A stretch of 36,882 bases of DNA from Akkermansiaceae bacterium UBA1506 (lineage in GTDB: Bacteria; Verrucomicrobiota; Verrucomicrobiia; Verrucomicrobiales; DEV007). Under the pieces are notes generated by a model. The model was not told the DNA's origin. It ran no database searches and worked only from the letters and a program-made list of their open reading frames with translations. The number at the start of each line of letters is the position of its first letter. The first letter of the stretch is position 1. Positions 26,894 to 33,872 of the stretch are shown here, in pieces. Both the position numbers and the translations under genes were made by a program. Location: the NCBI GenBank assembly GCA_002323995.1, contig DCQY01000027.1, forward strand, positions 92,991-129,872. The letters are read 5' to 3'.

Positions 26894-26987
26894 GGAGAGA
26901 GACGAGTGCCTGGTGGGCTCCGCGGTCTTCAAAACCGTTGTCGGTAAGTGATCCTTGCCGTGGTTGGTTCGATTCCTTCCCTCTCCG
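26894..26987 (+). tRNA. selC: tRNA-Sec (UCA), copy 1
   Basis: The 94-nt gene has anticodon TCA at 26929-26931 in the arm GCGGT-CTTCAAA-ACCGT. It has the long variable arm typical of tRNA-Sec (CGGTAAG-TGATC-CTTGCCG, 7 bp), a TTCGATT T-loop and discriminator G. The 3' CCA is not encoded. The acceptor pairs as GGAGAG/CTCTCC. Only 12 nt lie between the T-loop and the discriminator base, against 13 in E. coli, and the branch contains an A-C and two U-U oppositions. It therefore looks like a 7+5 branch. It lies 84 bp after the cysteine desulfurase gene, in the same direction. Confidence 0.93.
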
Positions 26988-27091
26988 CTTTCTTATGATT
27001 AATGGATGATGAAAAGTCGGCCTATTAATAGCCAAAGGAAATAAGCAGTGTCGAGATTGGATACAGAAGAACCTGTGCCGCTCGCCGTTAG

Positions 27092-27484
27092 CTACACAGG
27101 GGGGAAAACTTCAAATAGCCCCGACTTAATCCGTATAAAGTCCTCGAAGATAAAGACTTTGATTTCGACCTTCCCTCCGTTCTTGATTTTCTGAGCGAGA
27201 ATCGGGCTGATCTCCAGTTTGACTTTCTGCCAGGTAGCGCGCCTCGCTACTGAGGTGAAGTAATTGTCATAGCGGTCTCCGGCATCCCGGCGGTCGAATC
27301 TGTGATAGTTGGCGCGGTCCTGGGCAAGGATGTCGCGGACAGAGGTCAGCTTGGTTCCAGAAGAGTTGAAACGATCCTTTTTGGAGATCACACAGTCATA
27401 GAGATCGACACCATCATACCCATGCGCGATGGAAGCGGAGAATAGCAGGCTAAAGAAACCAACCACAAGCAATCTGCATTTCAT
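27092..27484 (-). CDS. Small secreted protein between the two selC copies, unknown
   Basis: The 130-residue product starts with a clear signal peptide (MKCRLLVVGFFSLLFSASIAHG). The mature part is charged, with DLYDCVISKKDRFNSSGTKL, RANYHRFDRRDAGDRYDNYF and a valine/isoleucine-rich C-terminus (VEIKVFIFEDFIRIKSGLFE). I do not recognise a family. The longer reading frame back to 27634 would run antisense through selC-2, so ATG 27484, which opens the signal peptide, was chosen. It is transcribed opposite to both flanking tRNA genes. Confidence 0.75.
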   Translation of the reverse strand: MKCRLLVVGFFSLLFSASIAHGYDGVDLYDCVISKKDRFNSSGTKLTSVRDILAQDRANYHRFDRRDAGDRYDNYFTSVARRATWQKVKLEISPILAQKIKNGGKVEIKVFIFEDFIRIKSGLFEVFPPV

Positions 27485-27546
27485 GTTTCGGGGGTATCGA
27501 TTTGCGGAGATCAAGTCAATCAAAAACGGGCTAACCCACGTCATCA

Positions 27547-27568
27547 CCATTGACCAATGGCATAATAT
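27547..27568 (+). promoter_or_regulatory. Palindrome plus -10-like box upstream of selC-2
   Basis: Identical CCATTGACCAATGG palindrome and TAATAT box as before selC-1, at the same distance from the tRNA. It lies just upstream of, and divergent from, the small secreted-protein gene that starts at 27484. Confidence 0.5.
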
Positions 27569-27595
27569 GCTCAACACTTTGACGTTCCCCGAAAA

Positions 27596-27689
27596 GGAGA
27601 GAGACGAGTACCTGGTGGGCTCCGCGGTCTTCAAAACCGTTGTCGGTAAGTGATCCTTGCCGTGGTTGGTTCGATTCCTTCCCTCTCCG
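27596..27689 (+). tRNA. selC: tRNA-Sec (UCA), copy 2
   Basis: The same 94-nt tRNA as copy 1, anticodon TCA at 27631-27633. It differs at one base only: A at 27610 in the D arm where copy 1 has G (26908). The change falls in the unpaired part of the D stem, so both copies may be functional. The odd acceptor/T-stem oppositions are shared, which argues against a sequencing error. Confidence 0.92.
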
Positions 27690-27811
27690 CTTATTCATAA
27701 TTAGCGTATTATGAATGATATGCCTGTATCAGGTGCTTCGATAGGCGTTTAGAATATACAGATATTAGGCGAACTCGTGAGAAACTGCCTTGACCCACAG
27801 AGGCAGTGTAC

Positions 27812-27846
27812 AAAAAAATCCCGCACCTTGCGAACAGGGTGCGGGA
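27812..27846 (-). terminator. Intrinsic terminator of the outer-membrane barrel gene
   Basis: On the minus strand, arms TCCCGCACC and its complement (27838-27846 and 27819-27827) form a 9-bp stem, followed by seven T residues (27818-27812). It lies 25 bp past the stop at 27871. A second hairpin (ACTGCCT/AGGCAGT, 27784-27807) sits next to it without a T-run. Nothing else is seen between selC-2 and this point. Confidence 0.9.
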
Positions 27847-27870
27847 ATTATCAAAAGTTCTTGGTTCAGC

Positions 27871-28590
27871 CTAAAAAGAGAGTCTGCCACCTACTACGAA
27901 GTGGTTGCTGACGAAGCCGTCAGTCTCCTGCTGAAACACTTGAAACGTGCTTGAGCGGTCAGACAAACCGATCAGCTTGTATTCCCCAAAAATAGCGACC
28001 CGGTCAGAAACAGGAATGTCGATACCTGCTTTCAACTGGTATGCCAGACTGGTGCCCTTACTCTCGACTCCTAACGGCCCTGGACCCTCTTCCACCGGGG
28101 TGCCTGTTAAGAAAGAGGCCTCAACGGTGCCGATTCCAAGGCCACCACCAGCATAAGCCATCGCGTTTCCAAGAGGAAACTCTTTGAGAATGTTGAGGAA
28201 TAGTCCTTGCGTCCTCATCTCGCCGAGGATTGGCAAATCTTGACCAGCGAAGGTGAGCGAACTGTAGTCTGCCGAACTTAGAAGAGCCTCCATTTCGAAG
28301 CGACTACCCCCGAAAAGATTAGAGTAAAAACCGGTACCGAAGCCAACGATGAGGCCATCGTCAAGATCAGCTCCGAACGGGATAGTACTGCTACTGCCTG
28401 CTGGATCGAGGAGACTCGAGCTGGTGCTGAGTCCTAGTGACGAGCCTCCATAAGCGAAGACATAGCCGGTGGCCTCGGAGGCCGCTTCTTGCAAAGGTGC
28501 TTTGGCCGGAACTATCACGTCACCAGCACGTAGCGCTGGTAAGGCTAATACCGTGACGAGGGATAGGGCGAGTTGTATTAGTTTGTTCAT
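27871..28590 (-). CDS. Outer-membrane beta-barrel protein
   Basis: The 239-residue protein has a signal peptide (MNKLIQLALSLVTVLALPALRAG). It then alternates short amphipathic strands: GYVFAYGGSSLGLS, GLIVGFGTGFYSN, RFEMEALLSS, AMAYAGGGLGIG, SLAYQLKAGIDIPVS and RVAIFGEYKLIG. It ends in Phe (VVGGRLSF), as outer-membrane barrels do. It resembles OmpA/Omp25-type eight-stranded barrels; the cargo or role is unknown. It has its own terminator. Its place in a selenium island may be incidental. Confidence 0.85.
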   Translation of the reverse strand: MNKLIQLALSLVTVLALPALRAGDVIVPAKAPLQEAASEATGYVFAYGGSSLGLSTSSSLLDPAGSSSTIPFGADLDDGLIVGFGTGFYSNLFGGSRFEMEALLSSADYSSLTFAGQDLPILGEMRTQGLFLNILKEFPLGNAMAYAGGGLGIGTVEASFLTGTPVEEGPGPLGVESKGTSLAYQLKAGIDIPVSDRVAIFGEYKLIGLSDRSSTFQVFQQETDGFVSNHFVVGGRLSF

Positions 28591-28769
28591 TTGTAAACAG
28601 TCGGTTTAGTTGTATTTCGAACTATACCTCAATTTAGGGAGATCGACATGCGTGGCAAGTCTATTTTTTGACACTCTGAACGTTCTTATTGGTAGGAAGT
28701 TTCGGGACTGCAGTTGGCATGGTGTTAGCGCGAGAAACATCGACAGTCCATGCAGCAGTGCGCATTGCT

Positions 28770-29843
28770 TCATTTTTTTCTCTTCAAATTCGCGAGGTAA
28801 ATCGCGGTAATCGCATTACCCATGGGGTCCTTCTCGTGACTAGAATACCACGAAACCAGGCCGCTACCGTCGTCGAGTTCGACGAAACCGGGATAGGAAT
28901 TGTCCCCTCCGCTGGGTAGGCTGGCAATTTCGTGGAGTGCGCCGTCGTGTAACCAGTAGAGAATCGTGTGCGGACCTGCATCGGTAAAGCGACGTCCTCC
29001 CACGATTAACTCCTCGCCCCAGCGGTCGAGAAGCGGGCCGCCGATGTATTCGCTCAGTGCTTTACGCTTAACTTGCTGATACGGCGGCGACGCCTGCACC
29101 AGCAGCGCTGAGTCCTTTCCCTGCGTGCGGCTGATCGCCAGCAGATTGCCGTTTTTGCGGAACAGAAAGGCGGTTTCGTTGCCTTTTGTAGTTTGGAAAA
29201 GAGTGTGGAATCGCCAGTTGATGCCGTCGCCGCTTTCCAGCATGGCGCATTCCATGACCTCCGTAGCGCCAGCTCCAAGTTCCGATTCGGTGTAGCCGCG
29301 TTTTCGCCGTGCGCACAGATATGCCTTGCCTTCGTGGGTGGCGGCCCGCCAGATGTAATGACCGTAGGTTCCCTCTAGCTGAAAGGGTCTCGACCAGGTG
29401 TTCCCGTCAGCTGTTTTCACGCCGAAACCGAGATGTTTGTTGATGTCGTATTGGTCTCGGGGCAGCTCGTCATCTCCTGAAAACCAGGTTCCGGTATAAA
29501 CAAACAACTGATCCTGGAAGACCAGGAAATGGGGGTCGCGGGTATCGCGACGCGGAACGGAAAATTCACAAACCTGCTCCCACGATTCGGTATCCTCGCT
29601 CGCCAGCACAATAATTCGCGAAGTCGGAAAGACCATGTGGCCATCCGGACAGGAACGAAAAGTTAGCCAGAATTTGCCGTTCCAACGAATTAGATCGGTG
29701 AAGGCATTGTGTTCGCCGTTGTGAAACACGCGACGCACGTTTTCGACTTCGATCTGCGGCAGTTGCTGTTTCTGTGCCGGGGCGGACCCGATGAGAGCGA
29801 GCGTGAATCCAATGGCTAGCGCTAGATTGAGTAAATGATTCAT
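28770..29843 (-). CDS. Secreted sialidase-fold (beta-propeller) protein
   Basis: The 357-residue protein has a signal peptide (MNHLLNLALAIGFTLALIGS). The mature part reads as a beta-propeller of the sialidase/BNR superfamily: FTDLIRWNGKFWLTFRSC, IIVLASEDTESWEQV, DPHFLVFQDQLFVYTGTWF, NTWSRPFQLEG, GGDNSYPGFVELDDGSGLVS. Typical Asp-box repeats (SxDxGxTW) are degenerate, so glycosidase activity is uncertain. Its GC content looks higher than that of its neighbours, which may hint at transfer. It is next to senB in the same direction with 37 bp between them. It does not resemble SenA/EgtB. Confidence 0.78.
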   Translation of the reverse strand: MNHLLNLALAIGFTLALIGSAPAQKQQLPQIEVENVRRVFHNGEHNAFTDLIRWNGKFWLTFRSCPDGHMVFPTSRIIVLASEDTESWEQVCEFSVPRRDTRDPHFLVFQDQLFVYTGTWFSGDDELPRDQYDINKHLGFGVKTADGNTWSRPFQLEGTYGHYIWRAATHEGKAYLCARRKRGYTESELGAGATEVMECAMLESGDGINWRFHTLFQTTKGNETAFLFRKNGNLLAISRTQGKDSALLVQASPPYQQVKRKALSEYIGGPLLDRWGEELIVGGRRFTDAGPHTILYWLHDGALHEIASLPSGGDNSYPGFVELDDGSGLVSWYSSHEKDPMGNAITAIYLANLKRKK

Positions 29844-29880
29844 GGTGGGTCAATCGGTCGATCAAGGAACAAAAGGTATT

Positions 29881-30846
29881 CTAAGCCGACCCGCAGACAC
29901 GAGTCAGAAGATTTGTTAGGGCCTTGCGCTCCTCTTCAGGAGTGTAGCGGGGCGCCAGTTCGGTAACAGTTGCGGTTAATTCACCGAGGAACTCAGGATC
30001 GGATTCACAACGAATTAGCAACTCGGTCAGCGCATGGCTGTCTCCGACCGGAAAATAGCCGGGATAGCCCTCTCCCAGCATGCCGATAGACCCATCCATC
30101 TTGGTCGACAGAACCGGCGTGTGATTCACGATTGCTTCGCTAACTACCCTCGCTCCGCCCTCGTTCACCGAAGTGATTACCATGACGTGGCTTGCAGCGA
30201 TCAGACCTGCTGTTGATTGACGGTCGAGTTGTCCGAGATACTGGAAACGTGGGTTGGTTCTAGTTTCTGCTTCAACGGCTTCCCGATAAGGTTCCTCCAA
30301 GATGTCGCCGGCTTGGAGGATTCGAATGCGCGATTTAGGAGAAAGCCTCCTCGAGGCTTCCGCAAGTAGCATAGGATTCTTGACCGCTCGGAGATGTCCC
30401 AGAATGCTAACGTCAAAGGTATCCGTTGACTTTCTGGGGGCTGGAAGAGCGGGGGCAGATGATTGCAGGATGATAACGACGCGGTTTCGCAATTTAGGGG
30501 GGACTTGGTCTATCGCTTTTTCTTGCAGCGCAATTATACCATCAGCAAGAGCCATCGATTTGAGTGTTTTTTCGGAAGGGGTGGGGTAAATGTCCGTGCC
30601 GGCGAGTCCGAGGATGAGCTTTCCGGCTGGATGCAAGCTGCGGTAGCGCAAAATAGCTTCGTGCGACTTATCGCCGTGCAAAGCGATCATGACTTCGTTG
30701 GATCTGGGAATAGAGGTGCTCGTAATCTCAACCGAGTGCCCGAGCTCTCGAAGCAATCGCCCCCATTGAGCGGCTGTGCTGCGGTTGCCTGTTCGGGTGT
30801 GGCCTTGTTGAAGATCTCCGCCCGGCGATACGATCTGGATTCTCAT
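29881..30846 (-). CDS. senB: Selenosugar synthase SenB (GT-B-like, TIGR04348-type)
   Basis: The 321-residue protein matches the SenB family as I know it, formerly an unassigned glycosyltransferase group. SenB joins selenium from selenophosphate to a nucleotide-sugar to make a selenosugar in selenoneine biosynthesis. Family features: RTGNRSTAAQWGRLLRELGH, MIALHGDKSHEAI, LILGLAGTDIYPTPSEKTL, VSILGHLRAVKNPMLLAEA, and the nucleotide-sugar region VNEGGARVVSEAIVNHTPVL. It is divergent from selD (121 bp), which could supply its selenophosphate in place of SenC. No EgtB-like senA is in the window, so the end product may not be selenoneine. Confidence 0.87.
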   Translation of the reverse strand: MRIQIVSPGGDLQQGHTRTGNRSTAAQWGRLLRELGHSVEITSTSIPRSNEVMIALHGDKSHEAILRYRSLHPAGKLILGLAGTDIYPTPSEKTLKSMALADGIIALQEKAIDQVPPKLRNRVVIILQSSAPALPAPRKSTDTFDVSILGHLRAVKNPMLLAEASRRLSPKSRIRILQAGDILEEPYREAVEAETRTNPRFQYLGQLDRQSTAGLIAASHVMVITSVNEGGARVVSEAIVNHTPVLSTKMDGSIGMLGEGYPGYFPVGDSHALTELLIRCESDPEFLGELTATVTELAPRYTPEEERKALTNLLTRVCGSA

Positions 30847-30939
30847 CTATGGGAACGCCAACAGGATTAAAACTAGGTTAATTCGTATTTGTCTTGGCAA
30901 AGTTGAAAGCTTCGTGACAGCATACGCGTCGGAACCTAG

Positions 30940-30960
30940 AGCGTTCAACGCTACTTTTTT
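30940..30960 (+). terminator. Terminator-like hairpin just upstream of selD
   Basis: AGCGT-TCA-ACGCT is followed after 2 nt by six T residues (30955-30960) and then the selD ATG seven bases later. The stem is only 5 bp, so it is a weak candidate. If real it could act as an attenuator in the selD leader. Confidence 0.35.
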
Positions 30961-30967
30961 AGATATT

Positions 30968-32041
30968 ATGTCAGACGATGCCAAGCCAGAAGATCAGGTG
31001 AAGCTTACTTCCCTGTCGTCCTGTGCGGGATGAGCCTCAAAGCTGAGCCAATCAGCACTCACGCAGGTCCTGCGTGGGCTTTCTCAGTACGAAGATGAAC
31101 GACTGCTCGTCGGGGCCAGCACCTCGGACGATGCAGCGGTCTATCAATTGAGTGAAGAGCTGGCCATGGTCCAGACGGTGGATTTTTTCACGCCGATTGT
31201 TGATGATCCATATATCTATGGTCAAATCGCGGCGACTAACTCGCTTTCTGATATATATGCAATGGGTGGGCGGCCGGTCACGGCGATGAATGTGGTTGGA
31301 ATGCCGGAGGATGTGATTGGTTTGGATGTCATCCACGAGATCTTAAGGGGAGGGGCCGACAAGGTCCTCGAAGCAGAGTGTGCGCTCGCCGGTGGTCACT
31401 CGATCAAGAACCCTGAGCCAATCTACGGATTATCGGTGACGGGTCTGGTGGACCCGAGTCGGATGATTACCAATGCTGGCGCCAAGCCCGGGGATGTATT
31501 GATCCTGACGAAGCCATTAGGAACAGGAATTATTACAACGGGTGTTAAAAGGGGCATCACGAGTGGCGAAATTGTCATGCGTGCGATTGACATTATGAGC
31601 CGTCTCAATACCCCCGGGAAAAAGATTGCCGAGCGTGGTCTGGTCAAATGTGCAACTGACGTGACTGGTTTTGGTCTGCTGGGACACCTCATTTCACTCT
31701 GTAAATCGAGTAAGACCAGGGCGATTCTGCATACGGCAAACATTCCCGTAATCGACCCCGAGGTTACTCGCCTAATTGAAGAAGAAGATTGTGTCCCTGG
31801 TGGTAGCCATGAGAACTTCAAGACTGCAGACAAAAATGTGGGATGGGCGGAAATTATACCTCAGTCAATGAAGTATATACTATCCGATGCTCAAACCAGC
31901 GGTGGATTGCTCCTCTGTGTTCCTGAAGAGAATGTTTCTGAGGTGATGGCGATCCTCGATGACGATGCTTCCCTTACGCGTGCGATGATAGGACGGATTC
32001 TAACAGCAGACGAAGTTGGACCGCTTATAACGGTGGTGTAA
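30968..32041 (+). CDS. selD: Selenophosphate synthase SelD, itself a selenoprotein (in-frame TGA = Sec22)
   Basis: SelD makes selenophosphate from selenide and ATP, the Se donor for Sec, 2-selenouridine and selenosugar. The full gene starts at ATG 30968; conventional callers start at 31148 and lose 60 codons because of a TGA at 31031-31033. Read through it gives 357 residues and the active-site block SLSSCAG-U22-ASK25, where U (Cys in other SelD) and the catalytic Lys are as expected. Downstream blocks are complete: DDAAVYQL, TVDFFTPIVDDPY, GGHSIKNPEPIYGLSVTG and DVTGFGLLGHL. A strong SECIS-like hairpin follows the TGA. It is divergent from senB and upstream of selA. Confidence 0.96.
31031..31076 (+). 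promoter_or_regulatory. Bacterial SECIS element of selD
   Basis: After the UGA (31031-31033), a hairpin spans 31060-31076: stem CACGC / GCGUG with loop AGGUCCU (the loop A/G and U/C bases can pair further). The loop is close to the well-known SelB-binding loop AGGUCU of E. coli fdhF, also closed by GC pairs. Loop Gs are 33-34 nt after the UGA, near the upper end of the known range. Confidence 0.85.
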
Positions 32042-32047
32042 TAGGGG

Positions 32048-32152
32048 ATGGTAAGTTCCGAACCCGCCTGATACGGCGGCAGATGGAGGGTCCATTTGGC
32101 TAGAGAGCCGCAGCGGTGCGCGTTAGGCCAGCTTCCAATAGGCCCTCGTTAG
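32048..32152 (+). CDS. Candidate UGA-containing leader ORF or micro-selenoprotein before selA
   Basis: From ATG 32048, six bases after the selD stop, the frame reads MVSSEPA, then UGA (32069-32071), then YGGRWRVHLAREPQRCAL and a few residues to TAG 32152: 34 residues with Sec at position 8. GGGG immediately precedes the ATG, too close for an ideal ribosome site. A 7-bp SECIS-like hairpin starts 8 nt after the UGA. No homologue is known to me. Either it is a leader peptide whose readthrough reports the Sec supply to selA, or a tiny selenoprotein, or the hairpin acts as a SelB-binding site without translation. The coding call is speculative. Confidence 0.35.
32064..32109 (+). promoter_or_regulatory. 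Three-hairpin structured element with SECIS-like loop in the selA leader
   Basis: Three consecutive hairpins can be drawn. First, CCGCC-UGAUAC-GGCGG (32064-32079) holds the UGA in its loop. Second, CAGAUGG-AGGGU-CCAUUUG (32080-32098, one G-U pair) has an AG..U loop like known SECIS elements, its G at +17 from the UGA, close to the E. coli fdhF geometry (+19). Third, GGCU-AGAG-AGCC (32098-32109) overlaps the second by one base. E. coli selAB has a SECIS-like SelB-binding site in its leader, so a regulatory role is plausible. Confidence 0.6.
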
Positions 32153-32352
32153 AAAGTGATGTAAGATCGTTTGTGGAATCGCTTAGGTTTGGGCCGTTAC
32201 TTTTTCCAAGTGATAGCTTTCTCTGGGAGGCACAGCGCGTTTTCACCGCTAAATCACAAGCCATAGCAGCCGCGGAGCAAATAATTTTCCGGGTTGGCGA
32301 AAGTAAGTGCTTTCGATTATCGTTGACGCATCGAGACTTAGCTTTCTCCTCA
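32153..32352 (+). other. Rest of the selA leader, no gene seen
   Basis: The selD-selA gap is 311 bp. Past the leader ORF, the selA frame is open back to GTG 32116, but these 79 codons show no similarity to SelA and are not assigned. A hairpin CGAAAG-TAAGTG-CTTTCG lies at about 32298-32315, without a T-run. Nothing else is recognised. Confidence 0.5.
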
Positions 32353-33765
32353 ATGAGTCAGAAAACACATAATCCCTTCGCCCAAATTCCGGCAGTCGAC
32401 AAAGTATTGTTGGCGCTGGGGAAGCTCGAAGACCTGCCGCCGTTGCCTCAGCCGCTGATCACGAATCTGGTTCGTGATGAGATCGAAGCGATGAGAGAGA
32501 GCGTCAAAGAGGGGCATTCTAAGGTGGGAGATTTTGAAGAGACGGTGGCAGACATTCGGGGGAAGTTAGAATCGTTTCACCGTTCAAGGATTCGCCCGGT
32601 TATCAATGGAACTGGAATCTGTATTCATACCAATCTTGGCCGGTCTCCTCTGCATCCGGAGGTGGTCACTTCGTTGAGCTCAATTGGGCAGAACTACAAT
32701 AACATTGAATTAAACCTTGATTCAGGTGAGCGCGGTAAGCGAGGTGGTTTTCTGGAAAGCTGCCTGGCGACGCTTTGCGAGGCTGAGTCTGCAACGGTGA
32801 CTAATAACTGTGCGGCAGCACTTATTCTTATGCTGAAGCATCTCGCCAACGGTGAGCGGAATGAGGTGATTATTTCGCGAGGGGAATTGGTGGAAATTGG
32901 AGGTGGTTTTCGCGTTCCGGAGATCATGGAAGCCAGCGGGGCTCGGTTAGTTGAGGTTGGGGCGACTAACAAGACCTCTCTTGAAGATTATCAAAACGCG
33001 ATTGGTCCAAGGACAGGAATGCTGCTGAAGGTCCATCGGTCTAATTTCTGGATGGATGGATTCACCGACGAGCCAACCACTGAGGAGTTAGTGGAGCTAG
33101 GAAAACAGCACGATCTTCCGGTGGTGGAAGATCTTGGTAGTGGCGCCATGGTAATGACGGACGAAGTGGCACCGATCCCTCACGAACCAACGGCTCTTGA
33201 GGTTCTTAATCGGGGCGTTGACCTGGTCTGTGTCAGTGGCGACAAACTGTTTGGGGGGCCGCAGGCGGGGATTATAGCGGGGAGGGCAGACCTTGTTGCG
33301 GGTATCAAGAAGGAGCCCTTTTTCCGGGCACTGCGCTGCGATAAGCTGATTTTGACTGGAATGCAGGAAACGGTGCTGAAATATCTTCACGAACATGGCA
33401 CCGAGAAACCGAAATTGCCCTTGATTCGGATGTTGTCTGCCTCGGTCGATAAGGATCTTCACCCACGGGCTGAGGCGATTCTCGATTTGATTTCAGGAAT
33501 TGAGGAGCTGGACTCAAGTGTGGTCAATACAATTGCCCGTTGTGGAGGAGGGACGATGCCAAAGGCTGAAATCCCTTCGTTAGCGCTCGATTTGATGCCG
33601 AAATCGATGGGGTTGCCGAAAATGGCGCGACTGCTTCGAGAACAGAACATGCCCGTGATAGGATATGTGGCAGAAGACCGATTTCGTATCGATTTGAGGA
33701 CGGTTTTCCCTGAGCAGGATCAAATAGTAGTAGAAAATCTTCTGGCAATTTTCGAAAAGCTCTGA
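32353..33765 (+). CDS. selA: L-seryl-tRNA(Sec) selenium transferase
   Basis: The 470-residue PLP enzyme converts seryl-tRNA(Sec) to selenocysteyl-tRNA(Sec) with selenophosphate; in bacteria it forms a large ring-shaped decamer. ATG 32353 was chosen because MSQKTHNPFAQIPAVDKVL aligns with the E. coli N-terminus (YSQLPAIDRLL); the frame itself extends upstream to GTG 32116. Conserved blocks: RPVINGTGICIHTNLGRSPL, NNCAAALILMLKHLA, ISRGELVEIGGGFRVPEIM, KVHRSNFWMDGF, VVEDLGSGAMV and PLP lysine K298 in VSGDKLFGGPQAGI. The C-terminus (MPVIGYVAEDRFRIDLRTVF) is also typical. It follows selD on the same strand; the transporter genes follow after 107 bp. Confidence 0.97.
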   Translation: MSQKTHNPFAQIPAVDKVLLALGKLEDLPPLPQPLITNLVRDEIEAMRESVKEGHSKVGDFEETVADIRGKLESFHRSRIRPVINGTGICIHTNLGRSPLHPEVVTSLSSIGQNYNNIELNLDSGERGKRGGFLESCLATLCEAESATVTNNCAAALILMLKHLANGERNEVIISRGELVEIGGGFRVPEIMEASGARLVEVGATNKTSLEDYQNAIGPRTGMLLKVHRSNFWMDGFTDEPTTEELVELGKQHDLPVVEDLGSGAMVMTDEVAPIPHEPTALEVLNRGVDLVCVSGDKLFGGPQAGIIAGRADLVAGIKKEPFFRALRCDKLILTGMQETVLKYLHEHGTEKPKLPLIRMLSASVDKDLHPRAEAILDLISGIEELDSSVVNTIARCGGGTMPKAEIPSLALDLMPKSMGLPKMARLLREQNMPVIGYVAEDRFRIDLRTVFPEQDQIVVENLLAIFEKL

Positions 33766-33872
33766 ATGGTAAGCAGTTCAAGTCCATTGCAGGATTTTGA
33801 AACCCCCTGCCATGTTCTTAACGTTCGATCTCAAATGATCAGATATTACCTACACAACCAAACCTATAAACG

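Larger units (their letters stand above)
26834..26990 (+). repeat. Direct repeat copy A (selC-1 with 60 bp upstream)
   Basis: This 157-bp segment recurs at 27536-27692, offset by exactly 702 bp. Only five substitutions separate the copies; four are in the leader (around 26874-26887) and one in the tRNA D arm. The repeat contains a palindrome, a -10-like box and the whole tRNA-Sec gene. Confidence 0.95.
27536..27692 (+). repeat. Direct repeat copy B (selC-2 with 60 bp upstream)
   Basis: Second copy of the 157-bp repeat described at 26834-26990. The similarity begins at the CACGTCATCACC block and fades just after the tRNA 3' end. Confidence 0.95.

Noticed and set aside
27485..27634. Longer start for the small secreted protein at 27634
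   Set aside because: It would read antisense through selC-2; the signal peptide begins at ATG 27484.
26834..27692. Integrated mobile element with tRNA-Sec as attachment site
   Set aside because: The repeat covers the whole tRNA and 60 bp upstream rather than only a 3' end, and the interval has no integrase or other mobile gene.
28700..28772. Sec read-through at the TGA stop of the sialidase-fold gene
   Set aside because: The extension (about 15 residues, Cys-rich, then TAA) has no family support and the protein is already complete.
32116..32352. N-terminal extension of SelA from GTG 32116
   Set aside because: The 79 extra residues do not resemble SelA, and the conserved N-terminus begins right at ATG 32353.
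33766..33872. Small ORF starting ATGGTAAG after selA, similar to the start of the selA leader ORF (both begin MVSS)
   Set aside because: The similarity is only 8 bases plus a short GTCCATT, with no UGA or hairpin in common; probably chance.
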